Assembly (NCBI GenBank): GCA_031389585.1
Contig: JANMSS010000083.1
Span: forward strand, 1-38,080
Reading direction: 5' to 3'
DNA length: 38,080 bases
Source: CADEEN01 sp031389585
GTDB taxonomy: Bacteria > Pseudomonadota > Gammaproteobacteria > Burkholderiales > Burkholderiaceae_C
Position 1 is the stretch's first letter; each line of letters opens with the position of its first letter. Positions 7,264 to 14,959 of the stretch are shown one piece after another. The position numbers and the translations under genes are program-made. The notes beneath the pieces were generated by a model that did not search any database, was not told where the DNA came from, and worked only from the letters and a program-made list of their open reading frames with translations.

Positions 7264-8157
7264 TCAAATCAAGTCCTTCGCGTCGTCAAAATGCGCCTCG
7301 ACGTCCATCGGCAACAGCTGGATCGTCGCCCGCAGGCCAGGCACTTCGCTCATCAGCGCCTGTTCAACGGACGTGCGCACGGCCGCTGCGCGCTGCAGGG
7401 TCCAGCTCGGTGGCATGTGCATGTGCAAGTCGACAAAGCGGCGCTGGCCGGCGCGCCGGGTCGTGACATGGTCAAAGCGCAAGGTCGTCGGGTGCACGAA
7501 GCTGGCCAGCACAGCGTCAATCTGCTGTTGCACTTCAGGCTCGACGGCGCGGTCCATCAGCCCGTCGGCCGAGCGGCGCACCAGCGAAAAGCCTTCGCGG
7601 GCCACGTTGGCAGCGACAGCGATCGCGACCACCGGGTCGAGCCAGAGCCACCCGGTGGCCGCCACGCCGAGCAAGCCCGTGACCACGCCGACCGAGGTCC
7701 AGACGTCGGTGAACAGATGTCGCGCATCGCCTTCAAGCGCCATCGAGCGGTGCTCTCGCGCCTTTTTCAGCATGCTCCAGGCCAGAGCGCCGTTCATGAC
7801 CGAACTCACCATCGACAGCGTCAGACCCAGCCCCAGGCTGCCGATGGGCTGCGGCGACCACAGCCGCTGCGCCGCCGCCCAGACAATGGCCAGTGCGGCA
7901 GCAAAAATCAGCACGCCCTCGAAGCCGCTGGAAAAGTACTCCGCCTTGTGGTGGCCGAGCGGGTGATCCTCATCGGGCGGGCGCGCGGCGATGGTGACCA
8001 TGGCCAGCGCGAACATCGCGCCGGCCAGGTTGACCCCCGATTCCATTGCGTCCGCGAGCAGGCTGACCGAGTCGGTCAGCCACCAGGCGCCGGTCTTCAG
8101 CACGATGGTGGCCACCGCCACCGCGATCGACAGCTTCAGGTACGAGCTGACTTGCAC
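7264..8157 (-). CDS. Cation diffusion facilitator (CDF) metal/proton antiporter
   Basis: Inner-membrane exporter of divalent metal (Fe, Zn, Mn or Co) in exchange for protons. 297 residues with the CDF plan: about six hydrophobic segments in residues 8-190, then a cytoplasmic domain ending in a DVEAHFDD-like tail. The second site-A half is canonical His147-xxx-Asp151 (RHLFTD). The first half reads Asp36-A-M-E-Ser40 (LLADAMES), so Ser stands where FieF has the second Asp. HPLGHHKAEY (65-74) is a conserved family signature. The start is a GTG at 8157, 22 bp after the tyrS stop, so co-transcription with tyrS is likely. Metal specificity cannot be read. Confidence 0.92.
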   Translation of the reverse strand: MQVSSYLKLSIAVAVATIVLKTGAWWLTDSVSLLADAMESGVNLAGAMFALAMVTIAARPPDEDHPLGHHKAEYFSSGFEGVLIFAAALAIVWAAAQRLWSPQPIGSLGLGLTLSMVSSVMNGALAWSMLKKAREHRSMALEGDARHLFTDVWTSVGVVTGLLGVAATGWLWLDPVVAIAVAANVAREGFSLVRRSADGLMDRAVEPEVQQQIDAVLASFVHPTTLRFDHVTTRRAGQRRFVDLHMHMPPSWTLQRAAAVRTSVEQALMSEVPGLRATIQLLPMDVEAHFDDAKDLI

Positions 8158-8179
8158 AGGAGCGGTCCGCAGGCAGGGT

Positions 8180-9433
8180 TCAGCTCAGCGTGACGCTGGC
8201 GAATTTGCGCTTGCCGACCTGCACGACCATCGTCCCGGCGTCGACCTTCAGGCCCCTGTCGCTGATTACCGCACCATCGATGCGAACCCCGCCCTGCTCA
8301 ACCAGGCGCAGCGCCTCACTGGTCGAAGACGTCAGGCCGGCCTGCTTGAGCAGCGCGCCAATGGCCAGCGGTGCGCCGGTCAATTCGACGTGGGCAATCT
8401 CGTCGGGGACGCCGCCGCGGGCACGGTTCATGAAGTCCTGCTCGGACGCATCGGCCGCCGCCAGGCTGTGAAAACGGGCGGTGATCTCCTTGGCCAGCAT
8501 GACCTTCGCGTCCTTCGGATTGCGACCGCCTGCGACCTCGCGCTTCAACGCGGCGAGTTCGGCTTCTTCGCGAAACGACAGCAGGTCGAAGTACTTCCAC
8601 ATCAGATCGTCATTGATCGACAACAGCTTGGCGAACATCGTGTTCGCTGGCTCAGTGATTGCGACGTAGTTGTTCTTCGACTTCGACATCTTCTCGACGC
8701 CGTCCAGGCCTTCGAGCAGGGGCATGGTCAGGATGCACTGCGGCTCCTGGCCGGACTCGGCCTGCAGATGCCGGCCCATCAGCAGGTTGAACTTCTGGTC
8801 GGTGCCGCCGAGTTCGAGGTCGCTCTTCAGCGCCACCGAGTCGTAGCCCTGCATCAAAGGATAGAGGAACTCATGCACGCTGATCGGCGAGCCGGCTGCG
8901 AAGCGCTTGGCAAAGTCGTCGCGCTCCATCATCCGGGCCACCGTGTACTTAGCGGCGAGCTGGATCATGCCGCGCGCGCCGAGCGGGTCGCTCCATTCGG
9001 AGTTGTAGCGAATCTGGGTGCGCTCGGCGTCGAGCACCAGGCTGGCCTGCTTGAAGTAGGTCCCGGCATTGGTTTCGATCTGCTCGCGCGTCAGCGGCGG
9101 CCGGGTGGCATTGCGACCCGAGGGGTCGCCGATCATCGAGGTGAAATCGCCGATCAGGAAGGTGACGGTGTGTCCAAGGTCCTGCAACTGGCGCATCTTG
9201 TTCAGCACCACCGTGTGGCCGATGTGCAGGTCCGGCGCGGTCGGGTCCAGCCCCAGCTTGATGCGCAGCGGCTGCCCGGTGGCCGCCGACCGGGCCAACT
9301 TGGCCAACCACTCGGCCTGCGGCAACAACTCGTCACAACCGCGCAGGCTGATCGCCATCGCGGCGCGCACGGCGTCCGTGATCGGGTGGGGGGGTATGCC
9401 GGGCGGGGCCGCGGCGGTCACGATTGCTGACAT
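8180..9433 (-). CDS. tyrS: Tyrosine-tRNA ligase
   Basis: Charges tRNA-Tyr with tyrosine using ATP; class I synthetase. 417 residues from ATG 9433; an in-frame TTG at 9442 would add three residues and has no better ribosome site. The Rossmann HIGH motif is at 70-73 (PDLHIGHT), the KMSKS loop at 248-253 (EKMSKSKNN) and the tyrosine-binding GTDQKFN at 210-216. The last roughly 60 residues (APLAIGALLKQAG onward) form the S4-like RNA-binding domain. It begins a likely minus-strand unit tyrS-CDF-dtd. Confidence 0.97.
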   Translation of the reverse strand: MSAIVTAAAPPGIPPHPITDAVRAAMAISLRGCDELLPQAEWLAKLARSAATGQPLRIKLGLDPTAPDLHIGHTVVLNKMRQLQDLGHTVTFLIGDFTSMIGDPSGRNATRPPLTREQIETNAGTYFKQASLVLDAERTQIRYNSEWSDPLGARGMIQLAAKYTVARMMERDDFAKRFAAGSPISVHEFLYPLMQGYDSVALKSDLELGGTDQKFNLLMGRHLQAESGQEPQCILTMPLLEGLDGVEKMSKSKNNYVAITEPANTMFAKLLSINDDLMWKYFDLLSFREEAELAALKREVAGGRNPKDAKVMLAKEITARFHSLAAADASEQDFMNRARGGVPDEIAHVELTGAPLAIGALLKQAGLTSSTSEALRLVEQGGVRIDGAVISDRGLKVDAGTMVVQVGKRKFASVTLS

Positions 9434-9481
9434 GGAATCCAAGGAAGGCTGGTGGTTTTCACTGCGCGCGGGCCGCTCCGG

Positions 9482-9491
9482 TGTTTATACT
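9482..9491. promoter_or_regulatory. Possible -10 elements shared by divergent tyrS and M23 peptidase
   Basis: The only AT-rich island in the 218-bp divergent gap. On the plus strand it contains TATACT (9486-9491); on the minus strand the same bases read TATAAA (9484-9489). No convincing -35 hexamer stands at 16-18 bp on either side, so this is a weak prediction. Confidence 0.25.
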
Positions 9492-9651
9492 GCGCCGCGG
9501 TCACCTGTTGGCCGCCACTACACGCACCGAATCCGCGCCCGCAAACCGCCGATCTTAAGTCGGGCGGGCAACCGACAGACGCACCGCCGCTGCCGATGCC
9601 TTGGCAGTCCCGCCGGCCAGCCCGGCGGCTGCCAAGCCACGATCCAGACCC

Positions 9652-11031
9652 GTGACACCACTGAGCTCCCTGGCGCAAGCCACCGCCGCAGCACGAAACT
9701 TTGCTGCCACCCACCGCCGCGGCATCGTCGCCAGCAGCGTAGTGCTGCTGGCCGGCTGCGCTGCGGCCGCCTTCGCGATCGCGCCGCTGGCGCCCGACGC
9801 CGCCGCATTGCCGCAGCGCCTGATCAGTGAGGCCGTTGCGCCGGAGGCCTATGCAACACAGCTTGAAGCGCTGGCAGGACATGAGTTTGATTTGAGCCGC
9901 AGTGACGTCACCCGCACTAGTGACAATGCCAGCACGCTGCTCGAGCGCTTGGGTGTGACTGACGCCTCGGCGGCGGCCTTCCTGCGCAGCGACGCCAACG
10001 CCCGGCGTCTGTTCGAGGGCCGCGGCGGCCGCATGGTGCAGGTGCGCGCCAGCCAGGATGGGCGCTTAAAGAGCCTGATCGTGCGCTCGCCGGCCCCACG
10101 CAGCGAGCAACTGCTCACCCATTTCGTGCGCCTGACGATGACCGCCGACGCCCAGGGCGCCTGGCAAGCCGTTGAGGAAATACTGCCTCTGCAGTCACAA
10201 ACCCGGTTGGCAAGCGGCACGATCCTCAGTTCGCTGTTCGCAGCCAGCGACGAGGCGCGCATTCCCGACGCCATCGCTGTGCAAATGGCCGAGATCTTCG
10301 GCGCCGACATCGACATGCACCGCGAGCTTCGCCGCGGCGACACGTTCAGCGTGGTCTATGAATCACTGACCGCAGACGGCGAGCCGATCGCCTGGGCACA
10401 GGGCAGCGGCCGCGTCTTGGCCGCCGAATTCGTCAATCGCGGCAAGGCCTATCAGGCCGTCTGGTACCGCGGCGCCGACGGCCGCGGCTCGTACTTCGAC
10501 CTCACGGGCCAGAGTCGCAAGCGCATGTTCCTGGCCAGCCCGATGGAGTTCTCGCGCATGACCTCGGGCTTCGCGATGCGCTTCCATCCGATCATGCAGA
10601 AGTGGCGTGCCCACCTCGGCGTTGACTACGCTGCGCCGACGGGTACTGCGGTGCGCACCGTCGGCGACGGTGTAGTCGAGTTCGCCGGCCAGCAAGGCGG
10701 CTATGGCAACGTCATTCAGGTTTCGCACGGCAACGCTCGGTCGACGCTGTACGCGCACCTGTCGCGCATCGACGTGAAGAAGGGCCAGCGTGTCGAGCAG
10801 GGTCAAAGCATCGGCGCCGTCGGCTCGACCGGCTGGTCGACCGGCCCGCACCTGCACTTCGAGTTCCGCGTCAATGGTCACCACCAGGACCCGCAGCGGA
10901 TTGCCAGGGCCAGCGAAGCGGTGGCCATCGCCCCTGCGGCGAGCGCCGAGTTTGCGGCGCTGACTCAATCCCTGCAGGTCAAGCTCGACGTCGCAGAGAC
11001 GCTGCTCGGCGCGCGCGGTCGCGGCGAGTAG
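9652..11031 (+). CDS. M23 family peptidoglycan endopeptidase, membrane-anchored
   Basis: Zinc metallopeptidase of the LytM/MepM type that cuts peptidoglycan cross-links; periplasmic with an N-terminal anchor. About 459 residues from GTG 9652. A TTG at 9601 is also possible but would put an unusual Pro/Ala-rich stretch in front. A basic HRR segment precedes a hydrophobic stretch (IVASSVVLLAGCAAAAFAIA). An OapA/LysM-like middle region follows, then the peptidase domain with His321 and Asp325 (AHLGVDYAAPTG) and the HxH pair His400 and His402 (GPHLHFEF). anmK follows 13 bp later, so lytic cutting and recycling of wall fragments are encoded together. Confidence 0.92.
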   Translation: MTPLSSLAQATAAARNFAATHRRGIVASSVVLLAGCAAAAFAIAPLAPDAAALPQRLISEAVAPEAYATQLEALAGHEFDLSRSDVTRTSDNASTLLERLGVTDASAAAFLRSDANARRLFEGRGGRMVQVRASQDGRLKSLIVRSPAPRSEQLLTHFVRLTMTADAQGAWQAVEEILPLQSQTRLASGTILSSLFAASDEARIPDAIAVQMAEIFGADIDMHRELRRGDTFSVVYESLTADGEPIAWAQGSGRVLAAEFVNRGKAYQAVWYRGADGRGSYFDLTGQSRKRMFLASPMEFSRMTSGFAMRFHPIMQKWRAHLGVDYAAPTGTAVRTVGDGVVEFAGQQGGYGNVIQVSHGNARSTLYAHLSRIDVKKGQRVEQGQSIGAVGSTGWSTGPHLHFEFRVNGHHQDPQRIARASEAVAIAPAASAEFAALTQSLQVKLDVAETLLGARGRGE

Positions 11032-11044
11032 GCTGCCGCGTCGC

Positions 11045-12163
11045 ATGACGCTATATATCGGCCTGATGTCGGGCACGTCGCTTGACGGCGTCGACGGTGT
11101 GCTGATCGACTTCGGCTCCACGCAAGGCCCCCCGATCACGCTGCGCGCGCACCATCACCAGCCGTTTCCCGCGGCGCTGCGCGCCGATCTGTTGGCGCTG
11201 AATTCGCCAGGCGACAACGAGTTGCAGCGCGCAGAACTCGCGGCCAACGCCGTCGCCCGCTGCTATGCCGAGGTCGTCAAGTCGCTGTTGCACGTCAACG
11301 CCGTCCGGGCCCGCGAGGTGCGTGCGATTGGCGCCCACGGCCAGACCGTGCGCCACCGGCCGGGTGAGTTCGACGGCACCGGTTTCACCATTCAGCTACT
11401 CAATGGCGCCTTGCTGGCCGAGCTGACAGGCATCGACGTGGTCTGCGACCTGCGCCGGCGCGACCTGGCTGCCGGCGGCCAGGGTGCGCCGCTGGCGCCC
11501 GGGCTGCACGCGGCGTTGTTCGCTGCGCCCGGCGAGGCGCGTGCTGTGCTCAATCTCGGTGGCATCGCCAACCTGACCGTGCTCGGCGCCGACGGCACGG
11601 TGCTCGGCTTCGATTGCGGTCCGGCCAATGCCTTGCTCGATGGCTGGTGCCAACGGCATCGCGGGCAGGCCTTCGATGCGGGCGGCCGCTGGGGGGCCAG
11701 TGGGCAGGTCGTCGAGCCCCTGCTGGCAGCCTGTTTGGGCGACCCCTTCTTCAGCCAGTTGCCCCCCAAAAGCACTGGCCGAGACCGGTTCAATCTGGCC
11801 TGGCTCGACGCCCTTGTCGCGCGGCATGCGCCGGCGGCCGCCGCAGTCGACGTGCAGGCAACGCTGGCGGCACTGACGGTGGACAGCGTCGTGCAGGACA
11901 TGCAACGCCACGCCAGCCGCACATCGCTGCTGTTGGTGTGTGGCGGCGGCGCGCACAACGCGCAGCTGATGCACGGGCTGGCGACGCAATTGCCGGCATT
12001 GCAAGTGACGACGACGGCCGCCTTCGGTCTGCCTGTCGATCAAGTCGAAGGGGCCGCCTTTGCCTGGCTCGCGCAGCGCCGAATCGAGCAGCTGCCCGGC
12101 AATGTTGTCGCAGTGACGGGCGCACGCGGCGATCGGGTGCTCGGCGCGGTCTGCCTGGCCTGA
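11045..12163 (+). CDS. anmK: Anhydro-N-acetylmuramic acid kinase
   Basis: Converts 1,6-anhydro-MurNAc to MurNAc-6-phosphate with ATP in cytosolic wall recycling. 372 residues, normal length. The N-terminal ATP-site GLMSGTSLDG (6-15) is the hallmark of AnmK; VLNLGGIANLT and GFDCGPANALLD mark the second lobe, and LLVCGGGAHN the nucleotide-binding end. Start ATG 11045 gives MTLYIGLMSG. It follows the M23 peptidase closely and ends at a strong bidirectional hairpin. Gene identity is secure. Confidence 0.97.
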   Translation: MTLYIGLMSGTSLDGVDGVLIDFGSTQGPPITLRAHHHQPFPAALRADLLALNSPGDNELQRAELAANAVARCYAEVVKSLLHVNAVRAREVRAIGAHGQTVRHRPGEFDGTGFTIQLLNGALLAELTGIDVVCDLRRRDLAAGGQGAPLAPGLHAALFAAPGEARAVLNLGGIANLTVLGADGTVLGFDCGPANALLDGWCQRHRGQAFDAGGRWGASGQVVEPLLAACLGDPFFSQLPPKSTGRDRFNLAWLDALVARHAPAAAAVDVQATLAALTVDSVVQDMQRHASRTSLLLVCGGGAHNAQLMHGLATQLPALQVTTTAAFGLPVDQVEGAAFAWLAQRRIEQLPGNVVAVTGARGDRVLGAVCLA

Positions 12164-12168
12164 ACGAA

Positions 12169-12191
12169 AAAGCCGCCTGGTCGGCGGCTTT
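12169..12191. terminator. Bidirectional terminator between anmK and erpA
   Basis: Perfect 9-bp stem AAAGCCGCC / GGCGGCTTT with a 5-nt loop, with A-rich and T-rich ends. It sits six bases after the anmK stop and 18 bases past the convergent erpA stop, so it can serve both genes. Confidence 0.8.
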
Positions 12192-12209
12192 GTTCGGTGG
12201 CGCGACGGC

Positions 12210-12584
12210 TCACGCCGAGAAGCTCGATCCGCAGCCGCAGGTCGATGTCGCGTTCGGATTCTTGATCACGAACTGAGCCCCTTGCAGGTCTTCCTTGTAG
12301 TCGATCTCGGCACCCATCAGGTACTGCAGGCTCATCGCGTCGATCAACAGCGTGACGCCGTTCTTGGTCATCGGCGTGTCGTCTTCGTTGACCACCTCGT
12401 CGAAGGTGAAGCCGTATTGGAAGCCTGAACAACCGCCGCCCTGCACGAACACTCGCAGCTTCAGGTCCGGGTTGCCTTCTTCCTCGACCAATTGTTTGAC
12501 CTTGTCGGCCGCGCTGTCGGTAAAGACCAGCGGCACCGGCATCGTGTCGATGTCGGCCGCCGGGGGTTGGGCAATCGCGTTCAT
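12210..12584 (-). CDS. erpA: A-type Fe-S cluster insertion protein
   Basis: Carries and inserts Fe-S clusters into apo-enzymes. 124 residues from ATG 12584, the ErpA length; an upstream open stretch to 12611 is not needed. The three cluster-ligand cysteines are present: Cys52 in GGGCSGFQY, and Cys116 and Cys118 in STCGCGSSF at the C-terminus. Upstream reading contains AGGA about ten bases before the ATG. Only 23 bp follow the bactofilin stop, so these probably share a transcript. Confidence 0.96.
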   Translation of the reverse strand: MNAIAQPPAADIDTMPVPLVFTDSAADKVKQLVEEEGNPDLKLRVFVQGGGCSGFQYGFTFDEVVNEDDTPMTKNGVTLLIDAMSLQYLMGAEIDYKEDLQGAQFVIKNPNATSTCGCGSSFSA

Positions 12585-12607
12585 GGTGCTGAGTCCTCGT
12601 CCTTGAA

Positions 12608-13009
12608 TCAAAGTCTGCTTGAAGCGGCCAGTTTGAGCGCCGGCCGATCTTCGACCGTCTTCAGCGCGCTCAACTCACCCTCTATTGTCGCGCCCTGGTG
12701 CATCTCAAGCGACGCGTAGCGCACATCGCCGGTAATCCGTGCCTTGGGTTGCAATTCAAGCAGTTCGTCAGACTGCACCGGGCCCACGACGGTTCCGTTG
12801 ATGATCACATGGCCGGCGTTGACCTTGCCATGGATACGGGCTTTCTCGCTGATTACCAGGATATTGCGCTCGTCGCCAACGGCCACGATGTCGCCGTGAA
12901 CTTCGCCGTCGATACGCAGGCCGTCAGCAAAGCGTACCTCGCCATGCAGCACAGTGCCTTCACCAATCAGCGTGCGGATCGGCGGTTGTTTCTTGAACAG
13001 GGCCCACAT
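12608..13009 (-). CDS. Bactofilin (polymer-forming cytoskeletal protein, DUF583)
   Basis: 133-residue protein that assembles into nucleotide-independent filaments, often at the membrane and linked to cell-wall or shape functions. Residues 18-120 show the regular right-handed beta-helix pattern of bactofilins: repeated short hydrophobic strands with Gly turns (GEVRFADGLRIDGEVHGDI, then HVIINGTVVG, then KARITGDVRYASLEM). The N-terminus MWALFKKQPP is short and amphipathic. ATG 13009 is preceded by AAGGA with good spacing. It sits 13 bp after a membrane coiled-coil protein and before erpA. Confidence 0.93.
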   Translation of the reverse strand: MWALFKKQPPIRTLIGEGTVLHGEVRFADGLRIDGEVHGDIVAVGDERNILVISEKARIHGKVNAGHVIINGTVVGPVQSDELLELQPKARITGDVRYASLEMHQGATIEGELSALKTVEDRPALKLAASSRL

Positions 13010-13022
13010 GATGCAATTCCTT

Positions 13023-13730
13023 TTAGAGCTTGACGGTTTGCGTGGCACGCACGCCGCCACTTTGATCCATGACGCGTACTTGAACCGTTTTTACCACGGC
13101 CCCTGCCGGGTGGTCGAGCCGGCCTTCAACACGCGCGTACTGACGTAGTGAAATAGGTTGCGGTCCGGCGGGCATTGCAAGCGCCCACGGCTTGCCATCG
13201 AGCGTACCTGCGACCTGCAACTCGTAGCGGCCCTTGAACTCGGCCGGCGACTTGCCGCTTTGCATGACCAGCAACTGGTAACGCAATTGGCCTGGCTGCA
13301 CCAACTCAGCCTGCATTGCCCTCACCGCGAGCCCCTCGCCCGAGGCGGGCAACAAGCGCTCGAAAAAGCCAAGGTCGCCCTTCAGCGCCAGGACTTCAGC
13401 CTCGGCCTGGCGCAGCTGCTGCGTCAGCTTGTCTAGCGTCGCGCGTTCGGTCTTGAGCAGGCTGTCGGCCGTATTGGCGATCGATTGGGCGCGCTCGCGA
13501 TCCTCGCGCAGCCGATGCGATTCGGTGCGCAACTGAGCCAGTTCTTCCTTGGCCGGGCGTTCCAGCCCGGCAATGTCCTTGCCGAACTCGAATGCCCACA
13601 ACGCCAGCGCGGCGGAAAAGCCGAACGCCAGCGCCAGCACCGCCCAACGCAACGGCCATGGCAAGTGGCTGCGCACGATCATGCGGGGTGAGCTGATCGA
13701 GAGCCGGCGGCGAAACAGTTTCCAGCGCAT
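13023..13730 (-). CDS. Single-pass membrane protein with coiled coil (DUF6776-like)
   Basis: 235 residues, function unknown. The N-terminus is basic (MRWKLFRRRLS), then one transmembrane segment at about 30-48 (WAVLALAFGFSAALALWAF). A long charged coiled coil follows at about 58-118 (heptads rich in Glu/Arg/Leu), then a C-terminal beta-rich domain with GRYELQVAGTLDG and the repeated VRVMDQSG-like strands. The layout resembles proteins placed beside bactofilin genes in other Burkholderiales; the DUF number is from memory. Start ATG 13730 lies 19 bases past the rpsI terminator. It may tether or organise the bactofilin; that is inference from adjacency. Confidence 0.8.
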   Translation of the reverse strand: MRWKLFRRRLSISSPRMIVRSHLPWPLRWAVLALAFGFSAALALWAFEFGKDIAGLERPAKEELAQLRTESHRLREDRERAQSIANTADSLLKTERATLDKLTQQLRQAEAEVLALKGDLGFFERLLPASGEGLAVRAMQAELVQPGQLRYQLLVMQSGKSPAEFKGRYELQVAGTLDGKPWALAMPAGPQPISLRQYARVEGRLDHPAGAVVKTVQVRVMDQSGGVRATQTVKL

Positions 13731-13748
13731 CGCGGGGTCTACAAACGA

Positions 13749-13774
13749 ACAAGGCCGCAGTATCGCGGCCTTGT
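13749..13774 (-). terminator. Terminator after rpsI
   Basis: Perfect 10-bp stem ACAAGGCCGC / GCGGCCTTGT with a 6-nt loop, located 26 bases past the rpsI stop. On the minus strand the stem ends CCTTGTTCG, a short T-rich tail. Some read-through into the membrane-protein/bactofilin/erpA genes seems likely because no separate promoter is visible. Confidence 0.75.
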
Positions 13775-13799
13775 GTGCGTCAGACGTGTTCCGAAATGT

Positions 13800-14192
13800 T
13801 TAACGCTTGCTGAACTGCTTGCGTCGACGCGCGCCGTGCAGGCCGACCTTCTTGCGCTCGACCTCGCGGGCGTCGCGGGTCACGAAGCCAGCCTGTCTGA
13901 GGCTGGGTTTCAATGCCGCGTCATAGTCGATCAGCGCGCGCGTAATGCCGTGGCGAACTGCGCCAGCCTGCCCCGATTCGCCACCGCCTTCGACGTTGAC
14001 CTTGATGTCGAATGCCGCACCATTGTTGGTCAGCAGTAGCGGCTGCTTGACGATCATCATCGAGGTCTGGCGGCCGAAATACTCTTCAGCAGGCTTGCCA
14101 TTGACGTTGATCAGGCCGGTGCCCTTCTTGATGAACACGCGGGCCACCGACGACTTGCGGCGGCCGGTTCCGTAATTCCAATTACCGATCAT
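13800..14192 (-). CDS. rpsI: 30S ribosomal protein S9
   Basis: 130 residues, as in E. coli. The start is ATG 14192, with GGAG five bases upstream; the preceding in-frame GTG at 14195 is too close to that site. The conserved GTGRRKSSVARVF N-terminus and the basic C-terminal tail ending QFSKR, which reaches toward the P-site tRNA, are both intact. Nine bases separate it from the rplM stop, the universal rplM-rpsI pairing. Confidence 0.98.
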   Translation of the reverse strand: MIGNWNYGTGRRKSSVARVFIKKGTGLINVNGKPAEEYFGRQTSMMIVKQPLLLTNNGAAFDIKVNVEGGGESGQAGAVRHGITRALIDYDAALKPSLRQAGFVTRDAREVERKKVGLHGARRRKQFSKR

Positions 14193-14201
14193 CACCGCTC
14201 C

Positions 14202-14630
14202 TTAGATTACCAGCGCCTTGGGCTGCTGGGCAGTGTGCGGATGCGAGGCACCGGCGTACACCTTCAGTTTCTTCACCATCGCGTAGCCCAGGGGTCCCTT
14301 GGGCAACATGCCCTTGACTGCCTTCTCCAGGGCGCGCCCTGGATGCTTGGCTTGCATGTCCTTGAACTTGGTGGCGTGGATGCCGCCGGGAAAGCCCGAG
14401 TGGCGGTAGTACACCTTGTCGTTGGCTTTGTTGCCGGTGACGCGAATCTTGTCGGCATTCACCACGATGATGAAATCACCAGTATCGACGTGAGGCGTGT
14501 AGATGGCCTTGTGCTTGCCACGCAAACGGAGTGCCACTTCGCTGGCAACACGTCCGAGCACCTTGTCGGTGGCGTCAAGTACAAGCCACTCGTGCTTCAC
14601 TTCGGCCGGCTTGGCGCTGAAGGTCTTCAT
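14202..14630 (-). CDS. rplM: 50S ribosomal protein L13
   Basis: 142 residues, full length. WLVLDATDKVLGRVAS, the GDFIIVVNADKIRVTG core and GMLPKGPLG are typical L13 segments. ATG 14630 starts the protein as MKTFSAKP; no strong Shine-Dalgarno is visible (GAAAGAC only). In E. coli this operon is autoregulated by L13 at its leader. A leader of about 180 bases is possible here but I cannot show a conserved fold. Confidence 0.98.
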   Translation of the reverse strand: MKTFSAKPAEVKHEWLVLDATDKVLGRVASEVALRLRGKHKAIYTPHVDTGDFIIVVNADKIRVTGNKANDKVYYRHSGFPGGIHATKFKDMQAKHPGRALEKAVKGMLPKGPLGYAMVKKLKVYAGASHPHTAQQPKALVI

Positions 14631-14822
14631 GAGGGTCTTTCGGTTGATGGCCGGCTTGGCGCCATGCGCCGCCACGGCCAGTTCGCGGCTGTTCAGCCGG
14701 GTTGGCCACCCTCGGCGCCGCTTGTACACATTGCGGCCTCTCGGGTGGTGGCACCGTGTTTGAACACAGCGGCCGTCAACCACGGTTCTCCCCCGCCGCA
14801 GACGGGAAAGCCCGCGAGTATA
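14631..14822 (-). promoter_or_regulatory. rplM-rpsI leader and possible -10 box
   Basis: On the minus strand a TATACT hexamer (14817-14822) lies about 187 bases before rplM, with no clear -35 at 17 bp. The interval down to the start codon has no gene and would form a long leader. The rest of this 329-bp gap (14823-14959), toward the divergent acetyltransferase, shows no other signal I can support. Confidence 0.4.
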
Positions 14823-14959
14823 TCCGAACGCGCCTTGAACCCAGTTGTGGCAATGCGCCGCCGGCATTGGTACTGGGCTGCGCTCTCCACTTCGCTCCAG
14901 TAGGATGCGGGAAAACCCTATGTTTCGTTATGGCGACTGGGCAGCAACCGGAGAACCCC

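Noticed and set aside
7228..7268. tRNA-like text (GGTTCAAATC near a GC-rich stem)
   Set aside because: The bases encode the C-terminus of the CDF protein and no full cloverleaf or anticodon arm can be drawn.
6787..8193. Plus-strand open frame (468 codons) crossing dtd and the CDF gene
   Set aside because: It spans two recognised genes and the gap between them on the other strand; low-complexity shadow.
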